A DNA stretch of 41,604 nt from Betaproteobacteria bacterium (GCA_016868195.1 VGHQ01000007.1:1-41604); one strand, 5' to 3'; shown: positions 16,660 through 27,672, numbered from the stretch's first letter. Notes: a model not told the origin generated them from the sequence alone. Made by a program: numbers and translations.

Positions 16660-16689
16660 TTTTGAAAAATAAAATTAATTATTAAATGA

Positions 16690-16695
16690 ATTATA
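16690..16695 (-). promoter_or_regulatory. -10 element of a probable gltA promoter
   Basis: TATAAT on the minus strand lies 30 bases before the gltA ATG. The hexamer 17 bases upstream (CTAGCA) matches TTGACA at three positions, so the -35 is weak. Confidence 0.4.
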
Positions 16696-16726
16696 ACTTT
16701 TCACGATACTTTTGCTAGCGCTATCT

Positions 16727-17824
16727 TTATGCGGGATAGAGTGCACCTAAAATGCGCAAGCCTCTAGCCCCAGTGACTTCGGGTAAGTTACCAGGTTTTG
16801 AAAATAACATTTGTTTTGCAAGCCATGCGAATGCTGCGGCTTCAACATATTGTGTAGGTATACCAAGCAGATCTGTGGGTTGAATTTTAATTTTTGGCAT
16901 TAATGTTTTTAATCGTTCAACCAAGAAACTATTTAACGCACCACCACCACATAAATATATTTCAGTGATATTTGTATCATGCGAATCTATTGCTTTTGCA
17001 ATACTTAATGCCGTGAGTTCCAAAAGTGTTCTCTGGATATCTTGTTTTGAGTAAGATTTTTCTAAGTGTTTATTAAGCCATACTTCATTAAAGTGATCAC
17101 GGCCGGTACTTTTGGGTGCAGCTTTTTCAAAATAAGTGTCTTTAAAAAAAGCACCAAGGAGTATTTCAATAATTTTACCCTCTTTAGCCCACGCACCATT
17201 CTCATCAAATGCTTGATTTCGATGCGTCTTGCTCCAGTGATCTAATAAAATATTACCAGGGCCCGTATCAAAACCTGTCACAGTAGTTTTAGGATTTAAT
17301 AGAGTGATATTAGCAATTCCGCCAATATTAAGAATGGCACGATAAGTGGTTGGATGTGAAAACATTTCTTGATGAAATGCGGGTACCAATGGAGCACCTT
17401 GTCCACTTGCTGCAACATCTCGACTTCTAAAATCAGCAATTACATCAATATTGGAAAGCTCAGCTAAAAGTGCAGGATTTCCAATTTGCAAGGTGAAGCC
17501 TTTTTGAGGTTGATGACGAATGGTTTGCCCATGAAATCCAATGGCTCTGATATCTTTGGATAAGATATTTGTTTTATTAAGCAAAGTTTCAATTGCTTCA
17601 TAGGCTTTTTTGCTCACTATATTGGCTATGACGAGACTTTCTTCAAGCTCATTAGTATTTGGTGAATGTAGTTCTAATAAAGCCATTTTGAGTTTATCCT
17701 CATAGGGAACATAGCTATGACCCATAATTTTGATGTCTTGAGATTTTTCACCAAAATTGACGAGCACTGCATCCATGCCATCAAGGCTGGTGCCGGACAT
17801 AAGACCTATAAATAATTCATTCAT
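16727..17824 (-). CDS. anmK: Anhydro-N-acetylmuramic acid kinase
   Basis: AnmK opens and phosphorylates 1,6-anhydro-MurNAc to MurNAc-6-phosphate in cell-wall recycling. From ATG 17824 the protein has 365 residues, matching the family (about 369). It starts MNELFIGLMSGTSLDGMDAVLV, the phosphate-binding motif of the family. IGFHGQTIRHQP, VADFRSRDVAASGQGAPLVP with the catalytic aspartate, ILNIGGIANIT, GFDTGPGN and YLCGGGALN follow. The frame is open upstream to an ATG at 17953, but those 43 extra residues do not resemble the family and would cross the tyrS start. It diverges from tyrS, a pairing seen in many betaproteobacteria. Confidence 0.93.
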   Translation of the reverse strand: MNELFIGLMSGTSLDGMDAVLVNFGEKSQDIKIMGHSYVPYEDKLKMALLELHSPNTNELEESLVIANIVSKKAYEAIETLLNKTNILSKDIRAIGFHGQTIRHQPQKGFTLQIGNPALLAELSNIDVIADFRSRDVAASGQGAPLVPAFHQEMFSHPTTYRAILNIGGIANITLLNPKTTVTGFDTGPGNILLDHWSKTHRNQAFDENGAWAKEGKIIEILLGAFFKDTYFEKAAPKSTGRDHFNEVWLNKHLEKSYSKQDIQRTLLELTALSIAKAIDSHDTNITEIYLCGGGALNSFLVERLKTLMPKIKIQPTDLLGIPTQYVEAAAFAWLAKQMLFSKPGNLPEVTGARGLRILGALYPA

Positions 17825-17932
17825 GTGTGAGATTGTAAATGGTTTATTTCCGCTATTTTCCATATTGGTAAAATAATTTAGGCTAAAATGATGGCAATTA
17901 TGAAACTTCAATAAAACCATTCGGGAATATTT

Positions 17933-19132
17933 GTGGCTACTGAAATCAATCAAGCATTAGCGCTCATTAAAAGAGGCGCTGAAGAAATTCTTATAGAAGA
18001 AGAACTTCTTGAAAAACTCAAAAAAGGAAAACCTTTAAGAGTAAAAGCTGGCTTCGATCCTACGGCCCCCGATCTTCATTTAGGCCATACCGTTCTATTA
18101 AATAAACTTAGACAATTTCAGGATTTAGGCCACCATGTTTTATTTTTAATTGGCGACTTCACAGGGATGATTGGGGATCCTACAGGTAAAAGTGCGACAC
18201 GACCCCCTTTGTCTCAAGATGAAGTTAAAAAAAATGCTGAGAGTTATGCCGAGCAAGTTTTTAAAATATTAAAACGTGATCAAACCGAAGTCGTTTTTAA
18301 TTCAACATGGCTCACCGATTTGGGTGCTGCTGGTATGTTGAAGTTAGCAGCAAGCCATACAGTCGCAAGAATGCTAGAGCGTGATGATTTTAGTAGACGA
18401 TATAAAGCAAACCAGCCTATCGCTATTCATGAATTTTTATATCCCCTTCTTCAAGGTTATGACTCTGTGGCATTAAAAGCAGATGTGGAATTAGGTGGTA
18501 CTGATCAAAAATTTAATTTATTAATGGGTCGCGAATTACAAAAACAATCAGGCCAATCTTCGCAATGTGTGATTACGATGCCGCTTCTCGAAGGCTTAGA
18601 TGGCCTGCAAAAAATGTCTAAATCGCTAGGTAATTACATTGGGATTAATGAAGCACCTGAGATAATTTTTGCAAAAATTATGTCAATTTCAGATGAATTA
18701 ATGTGGCGATATATTGAGTTACTTTCTTTTGCAACTTTGGATGAGATTCAAAAATGCAAAGCAAACGTAAAGGCAGGTCAAAACCCTCGTGATATCAAAG
18801 TTACTTTTGCTCAAGAAATTGTGGCGCGCTTTCATTCTAAAAAGGCTGCTACCGAAGCGCTCGATAATTTTCAAACTCGCGCTAAAGGGGGTATTCCAGA
18901 AAATGTGCCTGAGGTAAACATCGCTATTCAAACTGATACGATAGGTATTTTACAGATTCTTAAAGAGGCGGCTCTTGTGGCCAGCACTTCAGAAGGTATG
19001 CGTCTTATTGAGGGGGGTGGCATTAAAATTGACGGTGAGCGCCTTGAAGATGGCAAAAAAATGATTTCTAAAAATAGTGAATTTGTAGCTCAAGTAGGCA
19101 AACGAAAATTTGCCAAGATTAAAGTGCTTTAG
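17933..19132 (+). CDS. tyrS: Tyrosyl-tRNA synthetase
   Basis: TyrS charges tRNA-Tyr. The 399-residue protein has the class I motifs HLGH (HIGH) in [20 protein letters not shown] and KMSKS in [14 protein letters not shown]. It also has the tyrosine-binding [26 protein letters not shown] and a C-terminal S4 RNA-binding domain ([20 protein letters not shown]). Length fits the TyrS group common in betaproteobacteria. The start is GTG 17933 with CGGGAA upstream; no in-frame ATG lies near. It diverges from anmK across about 108 bases. Confidence 0.97.
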   Translation: MATEINQALALIKRGAEEILIEEELLEKLKKGKPLRVKAGFDPTAPDLHLGHTVLLNKLRQFQDLGHHVLFLIGDFTGMIGDPTGKSATRPPLSQDEVKKNAESYAEQVFKILKRDQTEVVFNSTWLTDLGAAGMLKLAASHTVARMLERDDFSRRYKANQPIAIHEFLYPLLQGYDSVALKADVELGGTDQKFNLLMGRELQKQSGQSSQCVITMPLLEGLDGLQKMSKSLGNYIGINEAPEIIFAKIMSISDELMWRYIELLSFATLDEIQKCKANVKAGQNPRDIKVTFAQEIVARFHSKKAATEALDNFQTRAKGGIPENVPEVNIAIQTDTIGILQILKEAALVASTSEGMRLIEGGGIKIDGERLEDGKKMISKNSEFVAQVGKRKFAKIKVL

Positions 19133-19191
19133 TGTGATGGATCGCATTGATTTTTAATGAAGTTTTGATTTCAATTATCTGAATTTATTGA

Positions 19192-19197
19192 TATAAT
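19192..19197 (+). promoter_or_regulatory. Extended -10 promoter of rimP-nusA-infB
   Basis: TATAAT is preceded by TGA (TG at 19189-19190), giving an extended -10. A TTTCAA 17 bases upstream is only a weak -35. Transcription should start near 19204, about 70 bases before rimP and just before a terminator-like hairpin. Confidence 0.65.
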
Positions 19198-19214
19198 TCC
19201 GTATGAAAATAATG

Positions 19215-19237
19215 ATGGGCTTTAGGCCCATTTTTTG
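19215..19237 (+). terminator. Terminator-like hairpin in the rimP-nusA leader (possible attenuator)
   Basis: ATGGGC (19215-19220) pairs perfectly with GCCCAT (19226-19231) around a TTTAG loop, followed by six T. It lies between the extended -10 element and the rimP start, so it is either the terminator of tyrS or, if that promoter is real, a leader attenuator of the rimP-nusA-infB operon. Confidence 0.8.
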
Positions 19238-19274
19238 TTTCTGCAACTTGGTAATTTTAGGAAATCAGCCTTAA

Positions 19275-19715
19275 ATGGAAAAGCTTGAAACATTAATTGA
19301 AAAAACCGTACAACAGCTCGGATACGAGTTGGTCGATTTAGAAATTTCAAATCGAGGAAAGCTTTTACGTGTTTATATTGACAAGCTTGATTCTGTGACA
19401 ATTGATGATTGCACTTTAGTAAGCAACCACCTAGGGCACGTATTTAAGGTAGAGCAGGATTTAGATTACGACCGACTTGAGGTGTCATCCCCTGGTATGG
19501 ATCGCGTATTAAAGAAATTAGCTGATTTTGAACGCTTTAAAGGTGAGCGAGCTTCCGTGAAGTTAAGAATGCCTCTAGATGTGCGTAAAAATTTTTTAGG
19601 CACTATTGATGGGACGGAAAAAGATACTGTACTTTTGATGTGCGAGGGTGAGCTTTATCGTTTTGCTCTATCAAATATTGATAAAGCGCGATTGAGCCCA
19701 GAATTTAAACGTTAG
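19275..19715 (+). CDS. rimP: Ribosome maturation factor RimP
   Basis: RimP assists 30S subunit maturation. The 146-residue protein has LETLIEKTVQQLGYELVDLEI, LLRVYIDKLDSVTIDDCTLVSNHLG, DRLEVSSPGMDRVLKK and the C-terminal SH3-like domain with FLGTIDG. Length matches the family (about 150). It is the first gene of rimP-nusA-infB-rbfA-truB, whose order is conserved in most bacteria. It lies 22 bases before nusA and behind a leader with a terminator-like hairpin. Confidence 0.96.
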   Translation: MEKLETLIEKTVQQLGYELVDLEISNRGKLLRVYIDKLDSVTIDDCTLVSNHLGHVFKVEQDLDYDRLEVSSPGMDRVLKKLADFERFKGERASVKLRMPLDVRKNFLGTIDGTEKDTVLLMCEGELYRFALSNIDKARLSPEFKR

Positions 19716-19737
19716 AGAATGATTTGCGGAGATTGAA

Positions 19738-21204
19738 ATGAGTCGCGAGATTTTATTATTAGTAGATGCTTTAGCCCATGAAAAAAATGTGAACAAAGAA
19801 GTGGTCTTTGAAGCTCTTGAATCAGCTTTGGCTTCTGCTACAAAGAAAAAAAATACAGAAGATATTGATGTGCGCGTCGAAATCAATCGCGATACGGGCG
19901 AATATAAATCTTTTAGACGTTGGACGATTTTGAATGATGCGCTTATTGAAAATGAAGATGCTCAGATCTCTCTGACTGATCCTCGTGCAGAAGGCAAAGC
20001 TGAAAATGATACGATTGAAGTACCTTTGGAGTCTATTGAATTTGGTCGCATTGGCGCACAAGCAGCAAAACAAGTGATCTTACAAAAAGTCCGCGAAGCT
20101 GAAAGAGAGCAAATTTTAGAAGACTTTTTAGGCCGGGATGAAAAATTAGTGACAGGTGTGATTAAGCGTATGGATCGCGGCAATGGCATTATTGAAGTGG
20201 GCCGTATTGAAGCAGTGCTTCCGCGCGATCAAATGATCCCTAAAGAAAATTTACGAATCGGTGACCGCGTGAGAGCTTATCTTACAAGCGTTGAAAGAAG
20301 TCACCGTGGACCACAATTGATTTTATCCAGAACAGTACCTGAATTTCTTATTCGTTTATTTGAGCTTGAAGTACCTGAAATTGAAGAAGGTTTACTAGAA
20401 ATTAAATCTGCGTCACGTGATCCAGGCTTGCGTTCAAAAATTGCCGTAAAAGCAAACGATCAAAGAATTGATCCGGTAGGCACATGTGTCGGTATGCGTG
20501 GATCAAGAGTTCAAGCAGTGACGGGCGAACTTGCAGGGGAGCGTGTTGATATTGTTTTATGGTCTATGGAGCCAGCACAGTTTGTGATTAATGCCATGGC
20601 ACCTGCTGAAGTTTCAAGCATTGTAGTTGATGAAGAAAAACACAGCATGGATGTTGTCGTGAATGAAGAAAATTTAGCGCAAGCGATTGGTCGAAATGGA
20701 CAAAACGTTCGTCTTGCAACTGAACTCACAGGTTGGAATATTAATATTCTGACGGAAGAAGAATCTTCTAAGAAAAATGAAGAGGAATATGCAAGTACAA
20801 GTCAATTATTCATGGCAAAACTTGATGTGGATGAAGATGTGGCTGATATTCTTGTACAAGAAGGATTTAGTACATTAGAAGAAATTGCTTATGTACCATT
20901 ACAAGAAATGATTGAGATCGAAGCATTCGATGAAGACACAGTGAATGAACTTCGTTCACGTGCAAGAGCTGCTCTTCTTACTGAAGCAATTGCCAAAGAA
21001 GAAAAAGTTGAAGAGGCAGCTGAAGACTTACTTACGATGGAAGGTATGGATGACGCTACGGCAAATCTCCTTGCATCTAAAGGTATTTCAAAAATGGAAG
21101 ATCTTGCAGATCTTGCTGTAGATGAATTGGTTGAAATGACTTCAATGGATGAAGAGCGTGCGAAACAGTTAATTATGACTGCGAGAGCGCCTTGGTTTGT
21201 TTAA
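19738..21204 (+). CDS. nusA: Transcription termination/antitermination protein NusA
   Basis: NusA binds RNA polymerase and the nascent RNA to control pausing, termination and antitermination. The 488-residue protein has the N-terminal RNAP-binding domain ([20 protein letters not shown], about 1-125), an S1 domain (about 130-200), and KH1/KH2 ([19 protein letters not shown] and [18 protein letters not shown]). Two C-terminal acidic repeats (about 350-420 and 430-485) are of the proteobacterial type, which bind the alpha subunit or lambda N. Length is close to E. coli (495). NusA represses its own operon in several bacteria, relevant to the upstream leader hairpin. Confidence 0.97.
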   Translation: MSREILLLVDALAHEKNVNKEVVFEALESALASATKKKNTEDIDVRVEINRDTGEYKSFRRWTILNDALIENEDAQISLTDPRAEGKAENDTIEVPLESIEFGRIGAQAAKQVILQKVREAEREQILEDFLGRDEKLVTGVIKRMDRGNGIIEVGRIEAVLPRDQMIPKENLRIGDRVRAYLTSVERSHRGPQLILSRTVPEFLIRLFELEVPEIEEGLLEIKSASRDPGLRSKIAVKANDQRIDPVGTCVGMRGSRVQAVTGELAGERVDIVLWSMEPAQFVINAMAPAEVSSIVVDEEKHSMDVVVNEENLAQAIGRNGQNVRLATELTGWNINILTEEESSKKNEEEYASTSQLFMAKLDVDEDVADILVQEGFSTLEEIAYVPLQEMIEIEAFDEDTVNELRSRARAALLTEAIAKEEKVEEAAEDLLTMEGMDDATANLLASKGISKMEDLADLAVDELVEMTSMDEERAKQLIMTARAPWFV

Positions 21205-21243
21205 AGGCATGTGCATCCTTCGATGAATAATATGAGGTATTAA

Positions 21244-23742
21244 ATGGGACAATCAACTGTCACTAAATTTGCTGAGGAATTAGGATTACCTATTGATTTA
21301 TTAATCGAACAGCTCAAAAGTGCTGGCGTAAATAAATCAGCAGCAGAAGATTCATTAACCGAAATAGATAAATCAGCATTGCTTGAATATCTTCGTAAGG
21401 AACATGGTCAATCTCAAGCGCCAAAAAATAAAATCACTTTAACGCATAAGCAAAACAAAGAGATTAAAAAAACAGATAGCACAGGACGCGCTCGTACCAT
21501 TCAAGTTGAAGTCCGTAAAAAACGTGTTCTGGTAAGACGTGAAGATGGACAGCCTGTGGATACAGCTATTGAAGCGCCTAAGCCTATTGAGTCAGTTGAG
21601 AAATCTCAAGCAAAAGATCATGTGCTTGATGAAGATCAATTATCGATGAGGGAGGATGAAGCCAAGCGTCATGCAGCCCTTGCTGCAGCGCAAGCTGAAG
21701 ATGTTAGAAAAAAACAAGAAGCGGTTGCAAAAGTAAATGAAGCACCAGCGGCTAAATTAAGTGAGGGCACATTGCATCGCCCTGCTTCTAAAGCTGGCGT
21801 TAAAGTCGAAGGTAAAGACAAACAAATTGATAAGAGCGAGAAGGATTGGTCTGATCGCGAATTTAAAAAACGTACACTGAAAGGCCGTGGTGATTCTAGC
21901 GCTGCTTCAGGATGGCGTTCACCTAAATTAAAATCAAAACATCGCGAAGAGAATGAAGAGTCCACATTTGTGGCGCCCACCGAACCGATCGTTCGCGATA
22001 TTCACGTACCAGAAACGATATCAGTGGCTGACTTAGCCCATAAGATGTCAGTGAAAGCTACCGAAGTGATTAAGGTGCTCATGAATATGGGCATGATGGT
22101 TACAATCAATCAAATTCTTGATCAAGATACTGGAATGATTGTGGTCGGTGAAATGGGCCACAACGCGATTGCAGCTTTAGATAACGATCCTGAAGCGCTG
22201 ATTGATCAAGACTCAACACTAGAGGCTATTTTAGAAATGCGTCCTCCAGTGGTAACTGTCATGGGTCACGTGGATCATGGTAAAACATCACTCCTTGATT
22301 ACATTAGAACAACACGCGTGGCTTCTGGCGAAGCAGGCGGTATTACACAACATATTGGTGCATATCACGTGGAAACACCTCGTGGTATGGTGACTTTTTT
22401 AGACACACCAGGCCATGAAGCTTTTACGGCCATGCGCGCTCGCGGTGCAAAAGCTACCGATATTGTGATTTTGGTAGTGGCAGCAGATGATGGCGTTATG
22501 CCACAAACCATTGAAGCGATTCACCATGCAAAAGCAGGCAATGTGCCGCTTGTAGTTGCAATTAATAAAATTGATAAGCCTGAAGCAGCCCCTGAGCGGG
22601 TAAAGATGGAGCTTGTTGCGCAAGAAGTGGTGCCTGAAGATTTTGGTGGTGACACCATGTTCGTGGAAGTCTCTGCAAAATCAGGACAAGGTATTGATAA
22701 ATTGCTTGAGTCAGTCCTTCTTCAAGCTGAAGTATTAGAGCTCAAAGCGCCTAAAAATACCCCAGCTAAAGGCATCGTGATTGAAGGCCGTTTGGATAAA
22801 GGTCGTGGTCCTGTGGCAACTATTCTTATTCAATCAGGTATATTAAAACGGGGCGATACATTATTAGCGGGATCAGCTTTTGGTCGTATCCGTGCGATGC
22901 TCGATGAAACAGGTAAAGAAATTAAGGAAGCAGGACCTTCGATTCCTGTTGAAGTATTAGGTCTCGCAGATGTGCCGAATGCAGGCGAAGAGGTCTTGGT
23001 ATTAAATGATGAACGTAAAGCGCGAGAAATTGCTTTATTCCGTCAAGGTAAATTCAGAGATGTGAAATTAGCAACACAACAAGCTGCCAAACTTGAAAAT
23101 ATATTTGATCAAATGGCTGAGGGTAGCGTCAAAGTGTTACCACTCATTATTAAATCCGATGTGCAAGGTTCTTACGAAGCGTTATCCACATCACTCCAAA
23201 AATTATCGACCGATGAAGTTAAAGTCAATGTGATTCACATGGGTGTGGGTGCCGTCACTGAATCTGATGTGAACTTAGCCAGTGCCTCAAAAGCGATTTT
23301 GATTGCCTTTAATGTAAGAGCAGAAGCAGGTGCTCGTAAACTCATCGACTCACTTGAAGTCGATGTTCGCTATTACAGCATTATTTATGAAGTTATGGAT
23401 CAAGTGAAAGCAGCGCTTGGTGGATTATTATCACCTGAGCAAAAAGAAAGCGTCATTGGTATAGTTGAAATTCGAGAAGTATTCAAAATTTCTAAAGTGG
23501 GTTCGATCGCCGGTTGTTACGTTCAAGATGGTGTGATTCGAAGAAACTCAATGGTACGCGTCTTAAGAAATAACATTGTGATTCATTCTGGCGAACTCGA
23601 TTCATTGAAACGTTTTAAAGATGATGTGAAAGAAGTTAAAAATAATTTTGAGTGCGGACTCTCTATTCAAAACTTTAATGAAATTGAAGTGGGCGATATG
23701 CTCGAAGTATTCGAAGTGGTTGAGGTTGCGCGTAAGCTTTAA
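21244..23742 (+). CDS. infB: Translation initiation factor IF-2
   Basis: IF-2 is the GTPase that recruits fMet-tRNA to the 30S subunit. The 832-residue protein has an N-terminal IF2 domain ([23 protein letters not shown]), a charged low-complexity linker (about 60-250), and a second IF2-N domain. The G domain carries [17 protein letters not shown] and NKIDKPEA; C1 and C2 domains follow. An internal in-frame start giving a shorter form, known in E. coli, is possible but not evident. It follows nusA by 39 bases and precedes rbfA by 2. Confidence 0.97.
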   Translation: MGQSTVTKFAEELGLPIDLLIEQLKSAGVNKSAAEDSLTEIDKSALLEYLRKEHGQSQAPKNKITLTHKQNKEIKKTDSTGRARTIQVEVRKKRVLVRREDGQPVDTAIEAPKPIESVEKSQAKDHVLDEDQLSMREDEAKRHAALAAAQAEDVRKKQEAVAKVNEAPAAKLSEGTLHRPASKAGVKVEGKDKQIDKSEKDWSDREFKKRTLKGRGDSSAASGWRSPKLKSKHREENEESTFVAPTEPIVRDIHVPETISVADLAHKMSVKATEVIKVLMNMGMMVTINQILDQDTGMIVVGEMGHNAIAALDNDPEALIDQDSTLEAILEMRPPVVTVMGHVDHGKTSLLDYIRTTRVASGEAGGITQHIGAYHVETPRGMVTFLDTPGHEAFTAMRARGAKATDIVILVVAADDGVMPQTIEAIHHAKAGNVPLVVAINKIDKPEAAPERVKMELVAQEVVPEDFGGDTMFVEVSAKSGQGIDKLLESVLLQAEVLELKAPKNTPAKGIVIEGRLDKGRGPVATILIQSGILKRGDTLLAGSAFGRIRAMLDETGKEIKEAGPSIPVEVLGLADVPNAGEEVLVLNDERKAREIALFRQGKFRDVKLATQQAAKLENIFDQMAEGSVKVLPLIIKSDVQGSYEALSTSLQKLSTDEVKVNVIHMGVGAVTESDVNLASASKAILIAFNVRAEAGARKLIDSLEVDVRYYSIIYEVMDQVKAALGGLLSPEQKESVIGIVEIREVFKISKVGSIAGCYVQDGVIRRNSMVRVLRNNIVIHSGELDSLKRFKDDVKEVKNNFECGLSIQNFNEIEVGDMLEVFEVVEVARKL

Positions 23743-23744
23743 CC

Positions 23745-24092
23745 ATGGTGAATCGATCTTATGCGAGAAGTGATCGCATTTCAGAGCAAATTAAGCGAGA
23801 ACTCGCAGAGCTTATTCAGTCAGAACTTAAAGATCCTGCAGTAGGAATGCTGACGATTACAGAAGTACAAGTCACCCCTGATTTACTCCACGCTAAAATA
23901 TATTTTATATCCCCCACTAATGATCCTTTGATCATGCAGGGCCTTGAGCGCTCCAGAGGATATCTGCGTGTGCAATTATCAAAGCGCATGGCAACTCGCG
24001 GCATACCGCAACTTCATTTTGTTTATGATACGTCCATTGATGAGGGTATGAAAATTTCACAACTCATTAAAGACGCACTTCCTCCTCAGTAA
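23745..24092 (+). CDS. rbfA: Ribosome-binding factor A
   Basis: RbfA is a small KH-fold protein needed for late 16S rRNA maturation and cold adaptation. The 115-residue protein has RSDRISEQIKRELAELIQSELKDPAVGMLTITEVQVTPDL in the N-terminal half, AKIYFIS, and VQLSKRMATRGIPQLHFVYDTSIDEGMKI near the end, all family signatures. It begins 2 bases after infB, implying coupled translation, and truB follows after 9 bases. Confidence 0.96.
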   Translation: MVNRSYARSDRISEQIKRELAELIQSELKDPAVGMLTITEVQVTPDLLHAKIYFISPTNDPLIMQGLERSRGYLRVQLSKRMATRGIPQLHFVYDTSIDEGMKISQLIKDALPPQ

Positions 24093-24101
24093 TTTATTTC
24101 C

Positions 24102-25004
24102 ATGCAAAAGAAGTCTTTGAGGCGCGAGATTGATGGCGTTTTTCTACTCGATAAGCCGCTTGGGTTTTCTTCAAATCAAGCGTTAAAAAAAATTCAATGG
24201 CTGTTTAATGCAAAAAAAGCAGGACACACAGGTAGCCTTGATCCAATGGCTTCAGGACTTTTGCCTATTTGTTTAGGCGAAGCTACAAAATTCTCTCATC
24301 GTCTTCTTGATGCTAATAAAAGTTATATCGCAACGATACAATTAGGTATAACTACTTCGACAGGAGACCAAGAAGGAGAAGTGGTTTCAGAAAAAGAAGT
24401 TGTATTAAATGAAGCCCAATTAAAAGACATATTAAAAAAATTTATAGGTGATATTACACAATTACCACCTATGTTTTCTGCGTTAAAATTTGAAGGAAAA
24501 CCTCTTTATGAGTATGCAAGAGAGGGGATTGAAATTGAGCGGAAATCTCGACAAATCAAAATTTACGACATCAAACTTATAAAAATTGAAGAGAGCATCA
24601 TCACCATTGAAGTTCTTTGTAGTAAAGGTACTTACATTAGAACTTTGGCAGAAGATATTGGGCAGACATTGGGATGTGGTGCCCATTTAAAGGGTTTAGT
24701 AAGGACTCAAACGGGTAATTTTCAATTATCAGATGCGTTCTCGATGGAGGCACTTGAAGGTATGTCTATGGCGTCTCGAGAAAAAGTACTTATGCCTATC
24801 GATGCTTTACTTGAAGATTTATTATCGGTCGAATTAACTGTGGCCGAAACAGAAGCGATTAAAAAAGGGCAAGGTATTGATTTTATTTGTAAAAATGAGA
24901 AAAAATTGCGCTTATATAGTGCTACAGGTCAATTTGTAGGCGTAGGCCAGCCCGACCTCAAAGGACGCCTTTTTCCTAAGCGCTTAATCGCAAATATATT
25001 ATAA
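24102..25004 (+). CDS. truB: tRNA pseudouridine-55 synthase
   Basis: TruB makes pseudouridine 55 in the T-loop of nearly all tRNAs and acts as a tRNA chaperone. The 300-residue protein has GVFLLDKPLGFSSNQALKKI, the catalytic aspartate in AGHTGSLDPMASGLLPICLGEATKF, the tyrosine motif LDANKSYIATIQLG, and CSKGTYIRTLAEDIGQTLGCGAHL. A short PUA-like C-terminus follows. It is the last gene of the nusA operon; a separate promoter for rpsO follows. Confidence 0.96.
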   Translation: MQKKSLRREIDGVFLLDKPLGFSSNQALKKIQWLFNAKKAGHTGSLDPMASGLLPICLGEATKFSHRLLDANKSYIATIQLGITTSTGDQEGEVVSEKEVVLNEAQLKDILKKFIGDITQLPPMFSALKFEGKPLYEYAREGIEIERKSRQIKIYDIKLIKIEESIITIEVLCSKGTYIRTLAEDIGQTLGCGAHLKGLVRTQTGNFQLSDAFSMEALEGMSMASREKVLMPIDALLEDLLSVELTVAETEAIKKGQGIDFICKNEKKLRLYSATGQFVGVGQPDLKGRLFPKRLIANIL

Positions 25005-25012
25005 AAAACATA

Positions 25013-25041
25013 TTGTTAAATCAAAAGAATACAATTAAAAT
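25013..25041 (+). promoter_or_regulatory. Sigma70 promoter of rpsO
   Basis: TTGTTA (25013-25018), a 17-base spacer and TAAAAT (25036-25041) lie 30 bases before rpsO. A GAGGAGAGA ribosome-binding sequence follows. Confidence 0.65.
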
Positions 25042-25071
25042 ACGCGGTTCTGAATGAGGAGAGAAGATTAA

Positions 25072-25341
25072 ATGGCATCAACAGCAGCAGAAAGAGCCAA
25101 AGTTGTAAGTGAATATCAACAGGCAAAGAACGATACAGGATCCCCAGAAGTGCAAGTTGCACTTATCACAAGTCGTATTGGTTATTTAACAGAACATTTC
25201 AAAACCAATGCAAAAGATCACCACTCACGTCGTGGACTTTTAGCACTTGTAAGTCAACGCAGAAAATTATTAGATTACCTTAAAGGTAAGAATTTAGGTC
25301 GCTATCAATCATTGATTGAGCGTCTTGGTTTACGTAAATAA
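25072..25341 (+). CDS. rpsO: 30S ribosomal protein S15
   Basis: This 89-residue protein is S15, a primary 16S rRNA-binding protein at the central domain. It contains [48 protein letters not shown] and [13 protein letters not shown], the complete signature. Length equals E. coli S15. It precedes pnp, the conserved rpsO-pnp pair, with a long hairpin between. In E. coli S15 represses its own translation through a leader pseudoknot; no such leader could be confirmed here. Confidence 0.98.
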   Translation: MASTAAERAKVVSEYQQAKNDTGSPEVQVALITSRIGYLTEHFKTNAKDHHSRRGLLALVSQRRKLLDYLKGKNLGRYQSLIERLGLRK

Positions 25342-25396
25342 TTTTTTAACTATTTAAATTAATTAGTTTAAGAGATTTATTGATTCGTAAGTTTTG

Positions 25397-25443
25397 AAGC
25401 CGATTGCAATCCTTCTTTAAAGGAAGATGCGTCGGCTTTTTTA
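25397..25443 (+). terminator. Long hairpin with T-tract between rpsO and pnp
   Basis: AAGCCGA (25397-25403) pairs with TCGGCTT (25432-25438), followed by a T-run. Inside, GCA pairs with TGC and TCCTT (25410-25414) with AAGGA, giving a long interrupted stem. It may end most rpsO transcripts, or, as in E. coli rpsO-pnp, be an RNase III cleavage site through which PNPase limits its own mRNA. Confidence 0.75.
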
Positions 25444-25517
25444 TTGGATGTTAAATCGTAGTTAATGTATTCGTTATTAAGAAGTGAATAACGGATGAAA
25501 AAAGAAAAGGGTAAATT

Positions 25518-27647
25518 ATGTTTAAAGCAATTAAGAAAAGTATTCAATTTGGTGCGCACACCTTAACACTTGAAACAGGTGAAATAGCAAGACAAGCAGA
25601 TGGTGCAGTATTAGTAAGTTATGGTGATACAGCAGTGCTAGTGACAGTTGTAGGCAAGCACGATGTTAAAGAAGGCCAAGATTTCTTCCCGCTTACAGTT
25701 GATTATCAAGAAAAAACATACGCGGCAGGTAAAATTCCTGGGGGTTTTTTTAAAAGAGAAGGACGTCCAAGTGAAAAAGAGACACTTACTTCACGTTTAA
25801 TTGATCGTCCATTACGCCCTTTATTTCCAGAAAGTTTTTACAACGAAATTCAAATCGTGGCGATGGTCGTTTCATATGATAACGAGATTGATTCTGATAT
25901 TCCAGCAATCATTGGCGCTTCAGCGGCACTCGCAATTTCAGGTATTCCATTTTATGGACCGATTGGCGCGGCGCGTGTAGGTTACATTAATGAAGAATAC
26001 ATCACTAATCCCACAGCTTCACAATTAAAAGACAGTGAACTTGACCTCGTGGTTGCGGCGACAGATTCAGCGGTATTGATGGTGGAATCAGAAGCTAAAG
26101 AATTACCTGAAAGCGTGATGTTAGGTGCGGTACTTCATGGCCATAAAGAAATGCAAGCTGTAATTAAAGTGATTAATGAATTAGCTAAAGAAGTAGGTAA
26201 AGAGCCTTGGAATTGGGTTGCTCCAGAGCCAGATAAAGCGCTCATTAAAAAGATTCATGACTTAGCTGCGAAAGATGTTCATGATGCATTTCAAATTAAA
26301 TTAAAAGGCGATCGCTCTGCAAAACTAGAAGAAATTAAAAACAAAGTATTCGCTGAATTGATTACTGAAGATACAGATACGATCGAAGCAAACAAAATTA
26401 AAAATGAATTTTTTAATTTAGAAGCAAAAACAGTGCGCACACAAATTTTAGATGGTGAGCCACGTATTGATGGTCGAGATACTCGTACTGTAAGACCGAT
26501 TGCAATTAGAACGGGCGTTCTTCCAAGAACACATGGTTCAGCATTATTCACGCGTGGTGAAACGCAAGCGCTTGTAGTGGCAACATTAGGCACAGGCCGT
26601 GATGAACAATCAATTGACGCACTTCAAGGTGAGTTCTCAGACCGCTTCATGCTTCACTATAATATGCCTCCATATGCAACTGGCGAAACAGGACGTATAG
26701 GTACACCTAAGCGTCGTGAAATTGGCCACGGTCGACTCGCTAAGCGAGCATTGATTGCTGTATTACCTTCTAAAGAAGATTTTAGTTACACAATGCGGAT
26801 TGTTTCTGAAATTACAGAATCCAATGGTTCAAGTTCTATGGCATCAGTCTGTGGCGGCTGTCTAGCTTTAATGGACGCTGGCGTTCCAATTAAAGCGCAC
26901 GTTGCCGGTATTGCGATGGGTCTCATTAAAGAAGGTAATCGTGTTGCTGTTCTGACAGATATCTTAGGTGATGAAGATCACTTAGGTGATATGGACTTTA
27001 AAGTAGCGGGCACCGAAGATGGTATTACAGCACTTCAAATGGACATTAAGATCACAGGTATCACGACTGAAATTATGCAAGTGGCATTAAGCCAGGCTAA
27101 AGAGGGACGTGAACATATTTTAGCGATCATGAAAAAAGAAATGAAAGGTAGCCGAAAAGAGTTATCTTCATTTGCACCAAGAATTATTACTGTGAAAATT
27201 CATCCAGATAAAATTCGTGAAGTGATTGGTAAAGGTGGATCAGTGATTAAAGCCTTAACTGAAGAAACAGGTGCAACGATCGATATTGAGGATGACGGTA
27301 CGATCAAGATTGCTAGTGTCGATGGTTTACAAGGTGAAGAAGCTAAACGTCGTATTTTAGAAATCACAGCAGAAATTGAAGTAGGTCAAATCTACGAAGG
27401 TACTGTGATTAAAATGTTAGACTTTGGTGCCATTGTATCTCTGCTTCCTGGTAAGGATGGCTTGCTTCATATTTCACAAATTGCACATCAACGTGTCAAT
27501 GCAGTGACTGACTTCTTGTCTGAAGGACAGAAAGTTAAAGTGCAAGTCATTGAAGTAGATGATAAGGGCCGTGTTCGTGTAAGTGCAAAAGCATTGATCG
27601 AACCCCCATCTGCTGAAGAAAAATCTGAAAGCAAAAAAGAAGACTAA
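25518..27647 (+). CDS. pnp: Polyribonucleotide nucleotidyltransferase (PNPase)
   Basis: PNPase degrades RNA 3' to 5' using phosphate and is part of the RNA degradosome in many bacteria. The 709-residue protein has the two RNase PH-like cores ([79 protein letters not shown]). A KH domain ([19 protein letters not shown]) and an S1 domain ([28 protein letters not shown]) follow. Length equals E. coli PNPase (711). The C-terminus is acidic and lysine-rich ([10 protein letters not shown]). A bidirectional terminator separates it from convergent dksA. Confidence 0.98.
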   Translation: MFKAIKKSIQFGAHTLTLETGEIARQADGAVLVSYGDTAVLVTVVGKHDVKEGQDFFPLTVDYQEKTYAAGKIPGGFFKREGRPSEKETLTSRLIDRPLRPLFPESFYNEIQIVAMVVSYDNEIDSDIPAIIGASAALAISGIPFYGPIGAARVGYINEEYITNPTASQLKDSELDLVVAATDSAVLMVESEAKELPESVMLGAVLHGHKEMQAVIKVINELAKEVGKEPWNWVAPEPDKALIKKIHDLAAKDVHDAFQIKLKGDRSAKLEEIKNKVFAELITEDTDTIEANKIKNEFFNLEAKTVRTQILDGEPRIDGRDTRTVRPIAIRTGVLPRTHGSALFTRGETQALVVATLGTGRDEQSIDALQGEFSDRFMLHYNMPPYATGETGRIGTPKRREIGHGRLAKRALIAVLPSKEDFSYTMRIVSEITESNGSSSMASVCGGCLALMDAGVPIKAHVAGIAMGLIKEGNRVAVLTDILGDEDHLGDMDFKVAGTEDGITALQMDIKITGITTEIMQVALSQAKEGREHILAIMKKEMKGSRKELSSFAPRIITVKIHPDKIREVIGKGGSVIKALTEETGATIDIEDDGTIKIASVDGLQGEEAKRRILEITAEIEVGQIYEGTVIKMLDFGAIVSLLPGKDGLLHISQIAHQRVNAVTDFLSEGQKVKVQVIEVDDKGRVRVSAKALIEPPSAEEKSESKKED

Positions 27648-27672
27648 TTGTTTTAAAGAGATGTAAGACAAC

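Noticed and set aside
17825-17953. Upstream extension of anmK to ATG 17953
   Set aside because: The added 43 residues do not resemble the family, and they cross the divergent tyrS start.
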